Below, piece by piece: positions 26,301 to 38,814 of a stretch of 64,000 bases of DNA. Location of the stretch: contig CM067081.1 in NCBI GenBank assembly GCA_034008185.1, positions 105,161,265 through 105,225,264 of the forward strand. Direction: 5' to 3'. The DNA comes from Gorsachius magnificus (Eukaryota > Chordata > Aves > Pelecaniformes > Ardeidae). The position numbers were made by a program, and so were the translations under genes. Below the pieces are notes generated by a model. That model saw only the letters and a list, made by a program, of their open reading frames with translations, searched no databases and was not told where the DNA came from. The first letter of the stretch is position 1; each line of letters begins with the position of its first letter.

Positions 26301-27269
26301 TCTCTAAAAAACCAAGATGATCCTCTCTGTATCCCAGGAGCTCAGTAGGTGCTTGTAAACCAGCAAAACCAGGAATTATCCTGAAGTTGTCAAAGTAAAA
26401 GAGTTAATAAAAAGACCATAAAATGAACAGCAAAGTGACAGACATGTATTACTGTTTCCTTTTATCAGAAAATATCACAGAAATTATTTTCGACTGATTT
26501 ATGGGAGTTCACTGACACAAGCCAGAACAGTTAAGACAAATATGGACTTGAGGAGTATTATTGCTCGCTCATTCCCTGGCCTTGACTATTCTGCCTGTTG
26601 GTGGGTCCTCCACATGGAGATGGACAGTCCTTGGATCTTGCAATTCTCAAACTGTGGAGCTGGATTCTGCTGCTGAAGTAGCACTCCAGAAAAAAAAAAC
26701 CAAGAAATGCAGTATTTTTATGCATGTATATATATACACACATAATATTATGTAAAATAATTCAGATCAAAATAGATGCAAGAAACTCAGCACATACATG
26801 TCAATGGTTACAGTAGGTCTGCTGGCTTGGAAGTCAAATGGAATAACTGACCTTTTTCTTCCACATTTACATTTGGGCCAAGGTATTTGTATCAGCAGAT
26901 GTAAAATAAAAAGAAGCTTGTTTTGATTAATATACTCATTACAGGCAAAAAACAGCATTTATTTGTGTTAGCGCATAGAAACCCATGCTGACAGCCCATG
27001 TTCTGCCGTGCTAGGAGCTGCACAAACACTGAAAGTCCCCAAAAGATCTGTTTGGAAACCTGTGGTTGGGGCTATGTGGCTTTTCACCACAGTTTGTTTC
27101 AGAGAATGGAGGGAAGGCTGGTGCCCACTTCATTTGTATGTGCTGTAACAACCAAATCCACTTTGGGGGCTGTACTGCTTCAAGTGCATTGGTAAGGCTA
27201 AGACAGCTTAAATTTGCTCATATAGAGAAGCCCAAGCCCAGTCCTGGATCCACAGACTTAGCTTGCTAA
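23347..27269. other. Non-coding DNA, no gene recognised
   Basis: No supported gene is present; frames are all under about 70 codons. The part at 25.06-25.40 kb has few repeats and several homeobox-like (TAATT, ATAATTC) and GATA-like words, and reads like possible conserved regulatory DNA. A T-run lies at about 25999-26012, and a perfect inverted repeat at 26224-26247 is listed separately. Confidence 0.5.
26224..26247. repeat. Perfect short inverted repeat (11-bp arms)
   Basis: Arms 26224-26234 (atcctgtaacc) and 26237-26247 are exact reverse complements, separated by only two bases. The centre, aacc-ca-ggtt, resembles paired half-sites of the Grainyhead/CP2 type, which favour AACC...GGTT, but the spacing is not the classical one. 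It is too short for a microRNA hairpin. Confidence 0.9.
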
Positions 27270-27392
27270 AGACCAGGTTGGACGGGGCTCTGAGCAACCT
27301 GATCTAGTTAGCGGTGTCCCTGCTCACTGCAGGGGGGTTGGACTAGACGACCTCTAGGGGTCCCTTCCAACCCAAAACATTCTATGATTCTA
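27270..27392 (+). mobile_element. Very short CR1 3' end
   Basis: About 120 bp of CR1: the last codons of ORF2 (ccaggttggacggggctctg), the 3' untranslated region and the terminal attctatgattct. From 27273 to 27384 it matches 20963-21074 of the large copy with one difference, C against T in a CG/TG context at 27348/21038. It is a strongly 5'-truncated insertion of the same subfamily. Confidence 0.95.
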
Positions 27393-27539
27393 AAGGGGCA
27401 AGATGGAATTGGGTGGGAGAAAGTGAACAGCTGGTATCCACAGTTAACAGACGAGAGCTGAGGAGACTTGGCTTCGGTCTTTAACTTTTAACTAGATTAC
27501 AATCTGACAGGTTGATATCCTGGGAATGCTCACAGCAGT

Positions 27540-27690
27540 GAAGTTAAGGATTTGCATGAGTGTTTTCAGGAACGGGGCCTGAGCTGTCTACCCAGCATCA
27601 TGGAGGAAATCGGTAGCAGTGTTGCGAATTGAACCCAGATTTCCTGAACTTCCACTCGGTCCCTCAACCAGATGACTAGGCGTCCTCCTT
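27540..27690 (-). mobile_element. Old tRNA-derived SINE, MIR-like
   Basis: Read on the minus strand, a tRNA-like head is visible. A D-arm-like part (tagtcatctggttgaggga, 27678-27660) stands where the RNA polymerase III A box would lie. About 35 bases on there is a good B box, ggttcaattcg (27635-27625). Spacing and order fit a tRNA-derived promoter, and the wording (ctgggttcaattc...) resembles the MIR/CORE-SINE group known from amniotes. The body and tail beyond about 27560 are too changed to define, so the end is approximate. Confidence 0.5.
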
Positions 27691-29750
27691 CAGAAGGAAA
27701 ATGTTACTTTAAAATAAATCCAGAATTTCATGTTGTTTAGCATTATATCAAGAATATTTTGAAAATTTGTTGAATCAGGTTTTTTTCTTATGGACACTTT
27801 TACACTGTTTGCTACCAGCAGAATGCTTCTTTAACCCTACAGTTGCATGGTTTCTGACCTAACATAACAAGAGGCAAAATTGCTTGAAACTCTTTCATTA
27901 GCAGCTAGAGAGAAATGGCTTGCAACTCTCAATCTTCCTGAAGAACTTCATTCAAGCAAGCTAACAAATATGCTGAATAAACAAAGGAAACATTTTGAAA
28001 GATAAAATATTTCAAATACTAGGAGATGAAACACTTATTGTGAGAAAAGAAAAAGCCTTAGGAACAATAATAAAAAAAAAATCCAGTTTGTTATATCATA
28101 ATTATATTATTGCCTCAGAACAATCTATCTGTTTTCTTTCTGAGAATATTTTCAAGCAGTTGTTTTTGAGCAATTTTCCTCATATGAATAATCAGTCTTT
28201 TGAAGCATGACTCCATTGTAAGGTCAAAGTTGTTTTTTATGTTCTCCAAGCAGCTGAATTGCTCTCTGCTTATGTAATACAGATGTCAAGCTGCTTGAAA
28301 TACTTGCACACTTTTGTGACTGTTAAGAAAAAGAAGCAAGTACTCTCTACAGCATTTGATTTTGTTGATCTGGAACTTTGTTTCTCATTTAAAATGAATT
28401 TGTAAGTCTCACTAAGCTCACGCTTGTGCAAAAACTGCCTTCCTTACAAACAAAATGCAGTAATTGCTAAGCTTTTAGCAATGACTTTTTGTCAGGATTT
28501 AACTGTGCTCACAGTTGGGTGACAACGTTCCTCAATTTTTAGTGAGCAAATTTCAGGAAATTTGGAGTCTTTCCTGAAACACCTTTGAATCTGACAGGCA
28601 ACTGGAAGGTTTCTTTCATCTTGTGAAATACATACAGGTAATTCTGATCTGAGAGAAGTAACTTTTAGTCCCACTGAGCCTGCACATGTTTTTTATCACT
28701 GAAATTATGTAAGTTTTGTCTTCTAAAAGACATAATAATAAAAAAAAATTAGAAGTTTAGGAGTAACAGGGATAGTGTATAGCATGTTTCAGCCAGGGCA
28801 GGTGGGAGGTGATATAGGCTATATCTACTGACTTTGTGCAAGCTTTAGAGTTTGCCTGTAATAAACCAAGACGAAATTTACAGCCCAGCTTTAGAGGTGT
28901 GCTTGTACAGCCCATGTATGCTGGGGCAATGCAAAGTCTACATGACGAAAAGGCTTAATCTAAGATAATCATTGCTATTGTTAGGGGTCCAGACCCAGCC
29001 CCTGGCAAATTGCCATTTAATAGTTCTTCGACTGTTCCCAGTCACACAGGGCTATTCAGTATATCGCATGGATTTACTGGCTCAGATTTCCACTAGCTCA
29101 AGGATCTTTGCACAGTTGTCTGTGTTCTGCATACATAACTCTAAGTTTTGCAGTAAGACAGTAAACATTTTCCCCCCATCTTCCCAAGTAATGAGATTGT
29201 AGAAAAACAGAACTAAGAAGTTTTACAGAATCTCATAGATATCACTGGTTAGAGCTGGGAATAGAAAACCAGTTTGCTGGTAGAGCCACTGAGCTTTGCA
29301 GAAAAAAAAAAAAAAATTATCCTTATTTTTCATGGATAGAATATGTAGTGTGTTGTGTGAACCTTACATCCACATTAACAGCACCTTCACCTGTTTTGAT
29401 GGTAACAATTTGATCTAAACAACGTAATTGCAAATTACACCTTCTCAAGAGGACCTAGGAGTCACCTTTTGCTAGAGATCTGTACATTCAATCTCACCAA
29501 CAATCACAAAAAAAAGAGTTGCTTTGGTAATCTGTTTTATTCATCTTAGCCTCATCTTCCTCGTAGCGTGAGTTGGCTTTGACAGGAAATGAAGGAATTT
29601 GAATTGGAAACTGCTGCTGCCAAATTTCTCAGTGTTTTAATTTGGGTGGTTCCTGTCCTTTTTCTAATGAATATTCAGCTCAAAATGCATCTTCAATGGC
29701 ACACAAAATCTCCCTTTTAATTTGGGAAGTAATGCATCAGAAGAGTTTAA
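27691..29750. other. Non-coding DNA, no gene recognised
   Basis: AT-rich sequence with short open frames only. An A-run of about 17 lies near 29300-29316. No gene or further mobile element is recognised. Confidence 0.5.
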
Positions 29751-29808
29751 TTTCATCACAAACAATCTTATTTAGATATCTTATTTCATCACAAACAATC
29801 TTATTTAG
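29751..29808. repeat. Tandem duplication, 33-bp period
   Basis: A 25-bp word (tttcatcacaaacaatctta plus five more bases) occurs at 29751-29775 and exactly again at 29784-29808, with an 8-bp spacer. Perfect identity implies a recent local duplication. Because 33 is divisible by three, it appears as a repeated peptide in a short open frame, which I do not consider a gene. Confidence 0.92.
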
Positions 29809-32800
29809 CAAGGTGTATACTCACAAAAAATGTCTACATTTTTTGTACATCATGACTGAACTGAAATTAAATCAGACTATCTGAACCATCTATCTCCACT
29901 TTGGAAAAATTATAATCTTTTTCGTTTTTTAAAGAACATTTCTTTGGAAAGCAGATCTCTTTATAATCTGAGCTCTCCTATCTAAAGGCTACAGCTCTAA
30001 CAGGAAAGCTGTATTTGTATAACAGCCTAAAATATGGCTCATTTCTTAGTAGATGATGTACAGAAGGCAGTATCTGCCCACTCTGGGAAGTACAAAGAAA
30101 TAACATCTGCCATAGCTGAATGTAGCCTTCAGGCTGTAGCAGGACACTAACTTCAGGAACAGAAAACTGACCCAGCAGGGGCAATGACAGCATTACAGAA
30201 GAAACAAACTCACAACCTGAGAAGACAGAATTGTTGCCAAAAATTAAATTAGAAAGATCAATTAGAGGTAGAAGATGGGGACATGTGGGTGGATATTCTG
30301 AAGGAATATCTAGAGATAGAGGGAGAGAATCAAAATGTAAATAGGAAAAGGTGTGATACTAACACTGCCTTCATTTAGACCTTGAAATGAGATGTACCCA
30401 CATTTAAGAGCCTGAATTCTGTATATGTCCAATACAAGGAACATTGAAATTGGCTGCCTAGGTAGTTGCCTAAAATAAGACTAAATATAGCTTGAAGTAT
30501 CTCTGAAAAAAGATCTTTGGTAGAGTCTGGCTGTGAGAGAGAAACATACTTATTCTGTCAGCGCTAGTACGCTGATGATGTCAACTGCTTAATGGTAGTT
30601 GGTTACTGTAATCTTTGCACCTATGAAGGGAAACAGCAGAAGAGTAAACTAAATCAAATTGTACAATCAGGAAAGAATTGATGAAAATAAGGCAATAGAA
30701 ATGAAAAATAATATATGCTCAAGAGATTTAAAGGCAACAGAAATAGCAGTTTAGGTGCTAATTTGAGAATTGTTCAGTTTAAGAAAGCCATTCGTCTATA
30801 TGAAGTGAGAAGGCAGACTCTGAAGTTGCCAGAAACAAGAACAGAGGGAACAGAAAAATTTAGGAGGGTAAAATGGAGGATGATATTTGAGTCAAACATC
30901 TCATTAAAAGAAGAGAATTGGGAGGGGAATGGAAACACAGAGAGGAGCGTGTTTTTCTCTTCAAAGCAAACAAAAAGTTAATACACTAGAAAGGAATAAA
31001 AAAAAATATGCTGAAGAAAGGCCAAAACTTTAAAGGGAACTTATGTTCCCATATTTATGAGATTGTATCATGAATACAATTTGAGCAGGGATATTTCCCA
31101 CTAAACCCAAAACTTTAAATGATAGTTCTTCAAAATGTTTTCCAGTGCTTTACATTTCCTGTAATGGAAAAAGTTATCCTTCATTAAAGCCCAGCTAGAC
31201 TGTCAGTATTTTCCATCATCCTCTATTTTCTACTAGGTCTATATTATAATTTAAGAACATTCTTGATCTTCATTTTCCCATCAGTCCTGAAGAGCTATAC
31301 CAATTTTCCCTTCTATGTTTTCATCAGTATGGAAAAGACTCCTTTCCTCTGTGTGGAGTTCAAACCCAGAATACTTGCCAAAAACTCAAAGTACAAAAAG
31401 GAGATGTAAAGAATAGACATGACTCTTCTGTGCTCTTCCTCCCTGCCCCACCCCCATCAAACTGACAAAAGAAACGTCTTTCTGAAGTCTTTCCCTAAAT
31501 ATCTCTAGTTGTCACTATCATGTATTCTGCTACTGCTCATTAATCCTTTTAAAGTATCATCTCATAAGCCTTAGTTCTTGTGAATTCTACATTGACATGA
31601 GTGCAAAGAGGTGCTTCCTTTGAGAAAGCCCCTTCTCCAGACAGTTTTAAGGAAACTAGAGACAGAACGGGAGATTAAATTTGACAGGACAGACTCCCAG
31701 GAATTACAGTATGTGTGTTGCCTCGCAAAACCAGTCCTGATGCTTCGACTACATTAATTCCAACTTTCCTTGAGCGCAACACATTGCAATCAGCATACAC
31801 ATTCTTCAGTAAACTGCCGCTCATGCTTATGCTACCTCAGCTGCTTAGCCACTGTACACCATCAGCGCAGCCATTTCTTTTTACTTTGTCACTCACAGAA
31901 AATGCATAGCACATGAAAACCACTCTCCCAGCCCTAACAGGGTCCAGAATATTACACACAAGTGGTAAATTTTTCTAGCTGCTATGGTGGCTTCCTGATG
32001 TAAACATCTAGTTTGTATCTCAGCTCTGGGCATGAAGCATCACAGCGGTTCTGAATTAAGTTCATTATACCATCAGCAGTATTGCCTTTTGAGGGCCTTC
32101 AGTGGAAAACTCCGCTTGCTTAAGTTCAGGTACCTGTTGTAGGAGAATTGACCTAAACTAATAGGTGACAGATTCAAACACAAACAAACCAAACCATAGA
32201 AAAATGAAGCAAACCAAACCAAAAATATTCTATTTCTTCATATATTGCCTAGCTGAACTGTGGAATTCTTTGTGGATCCTAGGAGTTTATATGGATTCAG
32301 AAAGCAACTAAGTCCTAGAGTAAAAAGCCCACACTGAGGGTCATTAAGCATAAGAACATTAGCAAAGCGTTAGGTGATCTCTCAGCTACAAATTACTGGA
32401 GACTGAAAGAGTCCTGGAGGGAAGTATCCCTAAACAGCCATTCTGATGTTTTTTCCTATGCATTGGTCAGAATAAAAGAAAGAATTCTGGACAAAGCTTT
32501 GCTTTCATCTAGGAAGGCAATTTTTATGTAAGAAGACTTCTCCAAATGGTGAAAATTTACATGAGGGGAGAATGTCTAAATCAAGTAAATTGACCTCTTT
32601 CCCATCCTCTGCTACATTTTACAATTGGCTGTTTTCACAATGTTTAATTTTCTAATACAGCTTTTTTAAAGTAATAAACAACTTTTTTGATCACATTTAG
32701 AGACAATGAACTGAAAATCATATGGGGTTCCTTGTTTCTAGACTGGTATTTGAATGAGCTTTTTAGGGACACCAGCTCCTAGCAGAACTGTGCCATCTGC

Positions 32801-35800
32801 TACTCTCTGACCAGCTTTCCTTTTCACACTCTGGTCTGCTGCTTGCTCTTATTGCTGTCAAATGGCCATAAACAAGCTGTCTAAGTGGGTGCAAGTGAGC
32901 TCAATAGGGTATAAAACCATAAGTGACACAAGCAGAGAGGAATGTAATATCAGCTCAGAAGAGAAGGTGCTGGTAAAAAGAGATTCTTACACTATATTTT
33001 TTTTCTCTTTCATTCATATTATCCATAGCCAAAGCTTGAAAGAGGAATAGAATTCACCTCTCTTGGGTGGATATCCACCTTCGTTTCATTCCTAAATTAG
33101 CTCAACCATTTTATATATTATTCACAAAGCCCATTGCAGGCATTTCCAAGACCCAGCTAGATTAGTCACCTGTGATTGTGTTTGACTCATTGTCGTTTTT
33201 ACAGCTTTTACTTAGTTTTTACATAGCAAGATGAAAAACAAAAATTAATATTAGAAAGCATATTCCAGGAACTAAAAATAGGCTACAGTATGTATTAAGT
33301 TACAAGAACACTTCTGTGGAGTTACAGGATTTCTATAAGTTGACATACATAAAGTGTGTTGGTCCTTTTGTCTTCCAGAGAGTTAACATTATTAGGTAAT
33401 CCATTTTGTCTGGCATGCGTTTTCACTACTGAATCTGCATGAAATCTCCCCAAATTCTCTTTATGCCTTTCCAGAAAATAATATAAGCTTTTTTAACAAT
33501 TTTTTTTTAATGTCTGTAATGTGTTTTCATTTTCTAAGTGCTTTTCAAGGTTGCAATTCATTAACTAAGAAGTTTTGGTTATGAATACAAATCTCAAGAA
33601 ATGAACCTGAGTAAGTAGAGTAAGGGTCCACGTATGGCATGTCCTTTTGAAATCTGAGATTTTCCTAACTGATTTCACTCTAGATGTTGTTTTGAATCCT
33701 ATAACGTGAACTTCTTCCCTTTGGTGAAGTCAAGACGATAAATGATGTCACTGAAATGAAACTCCAGCACGTGTGAGCACGGAATTTCTATTACTGTCCA
33801 CTTTAACTCAAAGGGGGAGTTTGCAGCAGAGCTAGGAATGGACCCACAGACATTAGAGGGGAAAGTTGAAGCCGTATGTTCTGCATTTGCTCCCATGAGC
33901 AGTTTTGTGCATGAAATTTTGTGATTAACAGCCAAATGGAGAATCTGAGTAAAAACCGGATAAGATGGCCTTTAGCACATGCAATTTTCTCCTTGCCTGA
34001 AGTGCTTACTGCCAGTGAGAACAGACAGTGTGGGAACCATCCAGGAAGAAGCTGAGAATCCTCACTGCAAGACTGGGGCACATCTTGCTGCCCTGCTGTT
34101 AGACATGGTCACTCTGATCTCAGCTGTTCATCAACTCCTCCCATGGATCCTTTTCTTTTGCAGTCAGCAGAGAAGAAACATGTGACTGTACTCCTACTTG
34201 CACATATCTACACATGCCCAGTTCCCAGTCAAGGATATTCATTTTTACCAGTGGTAAAGACGGGTTTTCCGATAGAGGTGATGGGCAGATACCTGAGGAA
34301 GAAGAAGGCCTTAACTTCCTACAGCTCTTTGCATTGCTGAATTCAGGCTGGGGTCTTGAGCTTTTCGTTTCCTCACAGTAAGGTCCCATCCAGCCTACCA
34401 AGGCAGTAACTGAAGCAGCATGTTGGTTAAAGTGTTTGGACAACAAACTTCCTTGTGGTACTCAGAAACCTTGTCAACAGGGATTGAACTAAAATTCAAA
34501 AATATCTTACAGGAACAGGGAAATAAAACTCCCAACTTGCTAGTGAATACATTCCCACTGAAGCAAAGTTGAGCCCCACAGCCACTGGGGGAAGAGGTAA
34601 GCTTAAACTAAGAACAGGGCCCTGAGGTCAAACTGAAGAGAATATTCAGCCACCCTCCTAGCAGAGTGTTGTCTGAACATGTGCAGTACTTTATAATACT
34701 GAACACACTACATATTTTAAAAGAATACTGTAAAGCTTAAGTCTATGCATTCAAATGTTTGCTGCACTTTTTATCTTTGCATAGTTTTGAAGAACAACAG
34801 CATTAACTGTAATTAATTTAGATGTAGCTAATCAGTCCATTATGCAGTAAGCTTGGCGCTTAAAATCCTTGAGTGTGCCAGTCCAATTTTGGCAGTTAAT
34901 TTTCCTCTTTAGTGCATTTTTACAATTTCTTTTCAAACCAGCTCTCCAGACATACAAGTTCCCCAAATGCTACTTCCAGTGTAAATTATCAGCCTTTCCA
35001 CATTTAGGCACTGGAGATCAAGCTTTGCAAAACAGCCCTACATAAATGAAGGAGAAATAAAACCCCGGGAGTTGCAGAAAAGAAGTGTTTAAACTTTATG
35101 TCTTAGCAGCATATTGGGGTTAAGCAAGCAAATATTTTTGGAAACTTTCTTTGCTTGGAAATGGAAAGACATTGTCATTTCAGTAATACCTCGGGGAGGA
35201 AAGAGGAATGTTTCTTTCAAATATTCCTTTGGAAATTAGAAAATCCTATTTTCGACCCATTCCTTACCATTCTCTAATGTCCATAGGAGACAACATATAT
35301 ATGCTGTACTCAAAACTGTTTTCCCTTTTTTTTTGATGGCTAGAAATAATTTCTGTAGCATAAAGATGCTAGAGTTCTCCATGGATGCATCTTGGTGGAG
35401 ATGGCCACTTTCTTAAAGGCAAGGATGTCATTGTCCATATGAGATACAGATGGGTGTAAAAGGAAGCCAGTTTGGCCAAGGAGATCATTTGGACCCAAAA
35501 GAATGCTTTCTCATATCCTTGTTTATTATTTGGAGCAAATAAGGAACATCTGTGTTTAGAGGAAAATTGATCATAGTGCAATTAGTTCAAATATATATTT
35601 TGAATTTATCTTCCACCCTTTCTAGATGTCAAGAATAACACACAGACGACACCATGTAATAATTCAGCTTAAGGTGTAAACTCTCAGAACAATGCTGTAT
35701 GGACTTGTTTAGAATTATCCTAATATTTATCATGGAATACTGTTACTTTGCTGGAAGTACTCAGGAGTAAAATAAAAAGTAAAAATACAGAAACTGAATA

Positions 35801-36289
35801 TGTTTCCCTTCTTGGAGAATTTTTTCCCAAAAAATGTATTTTCAGATTTACATTTTATAAATCCATATATCTAAAACTCAGACTGTAGTTGTACTGCTAT
35901 TTGGAGAATTGATACAAGCATATACCCAGTACATGAACCATCCCAAAATGGAAGTTACCTGTTGAAAACAAACCTCTTTTTAGCTATCTAGAATATTTAC
36001 TTCAGGGGCTTGACTCAGTCACCCAGTGCCATTGGAGATGCTGTACAGCATCCATCAGGACTGGGCAGGCAGATGCTGTACCTCCATCCTCGGGCACAAC
36101 AGGATGCCATGAAGGATACCCTCTGGTACTGATTGCCCATGTGTAGGAAAGTGAATGGAGCCCAGGGCATTCTTGTCCATTAGTAATTCACAGACTTGTA
36201 AACATACAGTCAGATATGTCTGTCCAAACATATGCTGTCCCAACCAAACTGGCCAGACGTAAACAAAACCGAGCAATGTTACTTAATTT
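29809..36289. other. Non-coding DNA, no gene recognised
   Basis: Open frames are about 108 codons or less with no domain. Two weak tRNA-like words (near 29250 and 34420) were considered and not accepted. The section has an A-rich plus strand at 30.65-31.02 kb and CAAAC/CCAAAC repeats at about 32173-32225. Confidence 0.5.
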
Positions 36290-36307
36290 AAAAAAAAAAA
36301 AAAAAAA
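36290..36307. repeat. Poly(A) run
   Basis: A run of 18 A residues. No retroposon body is recognised upstream. Confidence 0.85.
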
Positions 36308-38560
36308 TCATCATTGCAGGTTTCTGGAATTTCTGAAATTTCTTACAATTTCTGTGATTCCTGAGTCAGAGTGCTTTTTAAAAATTTGCATTTTTTTCCT
36401 TTGCTGTCTTCCAAGAAAAATTGATCCAAATTAAATCTCTTCAGATTACTTCAAAGTACTGATTTGTGCTGTATCTGAGCAGCCCCAGGAGCATAGAAAA
36501 GTAGAGCAGAAGGCTTCAATGATAAAATGACCATTCAATTATTAGCATTTAATTAGAGTATCTCTGTGCCCAAGAACAATTATGAGGAAAAAATTACAAG
36601 CTGTTGCATGGTTGGGTAATAAGTGTAGTGCTGCATAAATTTCTGTACTCCCTCTGTATGGGACAGAGTTTTGTTAGGAGTACAAGTTCTCAAGATTGGC
36701 TGAGTTTTCTTCTTGTTCTGAGGGGAGAGTACTTACGCCAGTAAAATGGGAGAGGAAATAACTTACTTTTTCCTGTTTAATCACCAATGCTGATCACCAA
36801 AAGTGATGTCCCCGATTTTTACTGCTTCTGTGTCAATTAGATGATACAGTTCAATTTCAGTCATAAAGGCTCCCTGTGCTCTCTGAAGACTCGTAATGAC
36901 TCTGACTTTACCATGTTAACACCACGGCATTTCTCTGTTTTGTGCTGGAAAGATTTTAGTGGAAAGAAACAGTTATGTATCTGCATAAGATCCTCATCTT
37001 AATCTAGACTCAGTATGCAAAAGCTTGTACTATAAATGCTGGAACAAAGAGACAATGTTTTATAATGGTGTTTCACCACTGTAAAGTAAGACATTACCAA
37101 GAAGTCATTGCACTTACTCTTAGGTGGTAGTGGCAAATGTGAAATCAAAAGTCCAGCTGGAGCCCTGGAGCAGTGCATAGAGCCAGATGGACATTTAAAC
37201 GTGCCCTGCTAGAATCAGACCAAGAAGAAAGAAACGTAGCAGTTTAATACACCGATGCAGTAATTTCCACATTTGGTTTGGCCACTACTTTAGACTGGTA
37301 AAATGCTGCTTTGCCTTATAGCCAAGACATTCTTCTACCATCCATACAAGCATGGAAGCCGGTCAGAATGGGCAAATATAATTGGGTCAAAAAATCTAAG
37401 CCCTAACAAAGGATTTAGGCCCGAGTCAAAAGGAAGTTTGGCTGCAGTCTGCCACCATGAGGCCACTGCTTTTTCAAATTGTAGTACAACTGTCACACAT
37501 TTTTTGTTGATTAGTTTTAATGTCTAGAAACAGTTGTATACATACAGATACCCCAGATGAAGCATCATATTCCACAAAAGCCCATACAGTTGAACCCAAC
37601 ACTCTTTAAAGACTTAGTACTGGCAAAAGATATATTTCATTAAAACATTAAGGAGAATCCATGCAATTCGACACTCTACGGTTTATGGGGAGCAAGGTTG
37701 CGAGGACCTGAGAAAGAGGACAGGAACTAGCTTGCTCAGCGTTCAGGCAGGTCTCCGCCAGCAGGTTTTGTATTTTGTGGGTTTTGAAGGCTGCGACAGC
37801 CTTTGTGCCTGTGCAACTTCAACAAGGACAAAGTTAACTCCTTTCTATGCAAGGATCATCTTGTCAAGTGAACATCTCATGTTTTTAGACCCCTCATGCA
37901 TTTTATTCCCATGAAGGGTGTGGGTCATTTGATACATGATTCAGATCTCTTCTGTAAGGAGAGCAAGGAGCAGTATCTGATATTGTTTGCAATGCTCTGG
38001 TTGATCAACTGTTCCTAATTTCCCCAAATTGTTCCTTTTTCTAGACCCTTTTTCCTTTGTTCTATAATTAGGCCCACATGTTCCTATTTTTAACTCTTCT
38101 AGTCCTCAGGCCCAAAGCATGTTTCTGATTGTGGATGCTGCCCTTCTTTGAACTTTTGCTTCCCTGACTCAGATGCTGAGTATCCGAGCACTGAACTACC
38201 CCAGTGCCACGCGTGGCTTTGCCACACTCATGCTTTGCGAGCTGAATTCACCATTTTGGGGCTTTGACCACCTCAGCACCCCATCACAGCCAGCAGGGGA
38301 GAAGGACAACATACACAGGAGGGCAGATGGGACTGCAGTGGTGGAGGCCGCTGTGCCCAGCTGTCCATCGTTTTCATCTCACCAGTAGTTATCGCAGGGC
38401 TGATGTGAGCCAGGGTCTTCTAAGGAAGAACAGAGTTTTGGCTGTTTGAAGTCCTCTGACTCTTTATGCAGCATGCAAGTGTTTTTGCTAGCATTTTGCT
38501 GTGTGTAGCCATGAAAAGTGAATTTGAAAACAAACTGAGCTATTACAGCGTAACTTTGCA
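36308..38560. other. Non-coding DNA, no gene recognised
   Basis: Only short frames are seen. A mildly GC-richer part at 38.17-38.40 kb has overlapping plus-strand frames without recognisable domains. Confidence 0.5.
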
Positions 38561-38814
38561 AAAGGGAAGAAGGGGAGGACAGGAACAAGATGAGGATAAC
38601 TGAAGAGAGGGAATGGGAGGAATTGCCGGGGAAAAAAAAAGGGAGGTAAGACAAGAACGTGGGAAACAGTGCAGTGAGGGGTAAAGTAAAAGAAAGGGAG
38701 CAGTGCTACAGTGAGCAAAAGAGATACTGGGAAGAGAAAGGGAAAAGGGGAAAAAGATAGGAAAACCAGAGAGAAAAAATCAAGGGGAAATGGATACAAA
38801 GGGAATGAAAGAAG
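38561..38814. repeat. Purine-rich (GA) low-complexity block
   Basis: For about 250 bp the plus strand is strongly purine-biased, built from GGGA, GAAA and AGGAA words with few pyrimidines and no fixed period. The bias opens minus-strand frames of 91 and 103 codons rich in Leu, Phe, Ser and Pro; I read these as artefacts of composition. It could be a decayed GA microsatellite. Confidence 0.75.

Noticed and set aside
29240..29290. tRNA/SINE-like words (cactggttagagctggg)
   Set aside because: The A-box-like part has no matching B box at the right distance.
34410..34480. tRNA/SINE-like words (gttggttaaagtgtttgg)
   Set aside because: No B box follows and the similarity is limited to a few bases.
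38488..38799. 103-codon minus-strand frame rich in Phe, Pro, Leu and Ser
   Set aside because: It is the complement of the purine-rich block, and its composition explains it.
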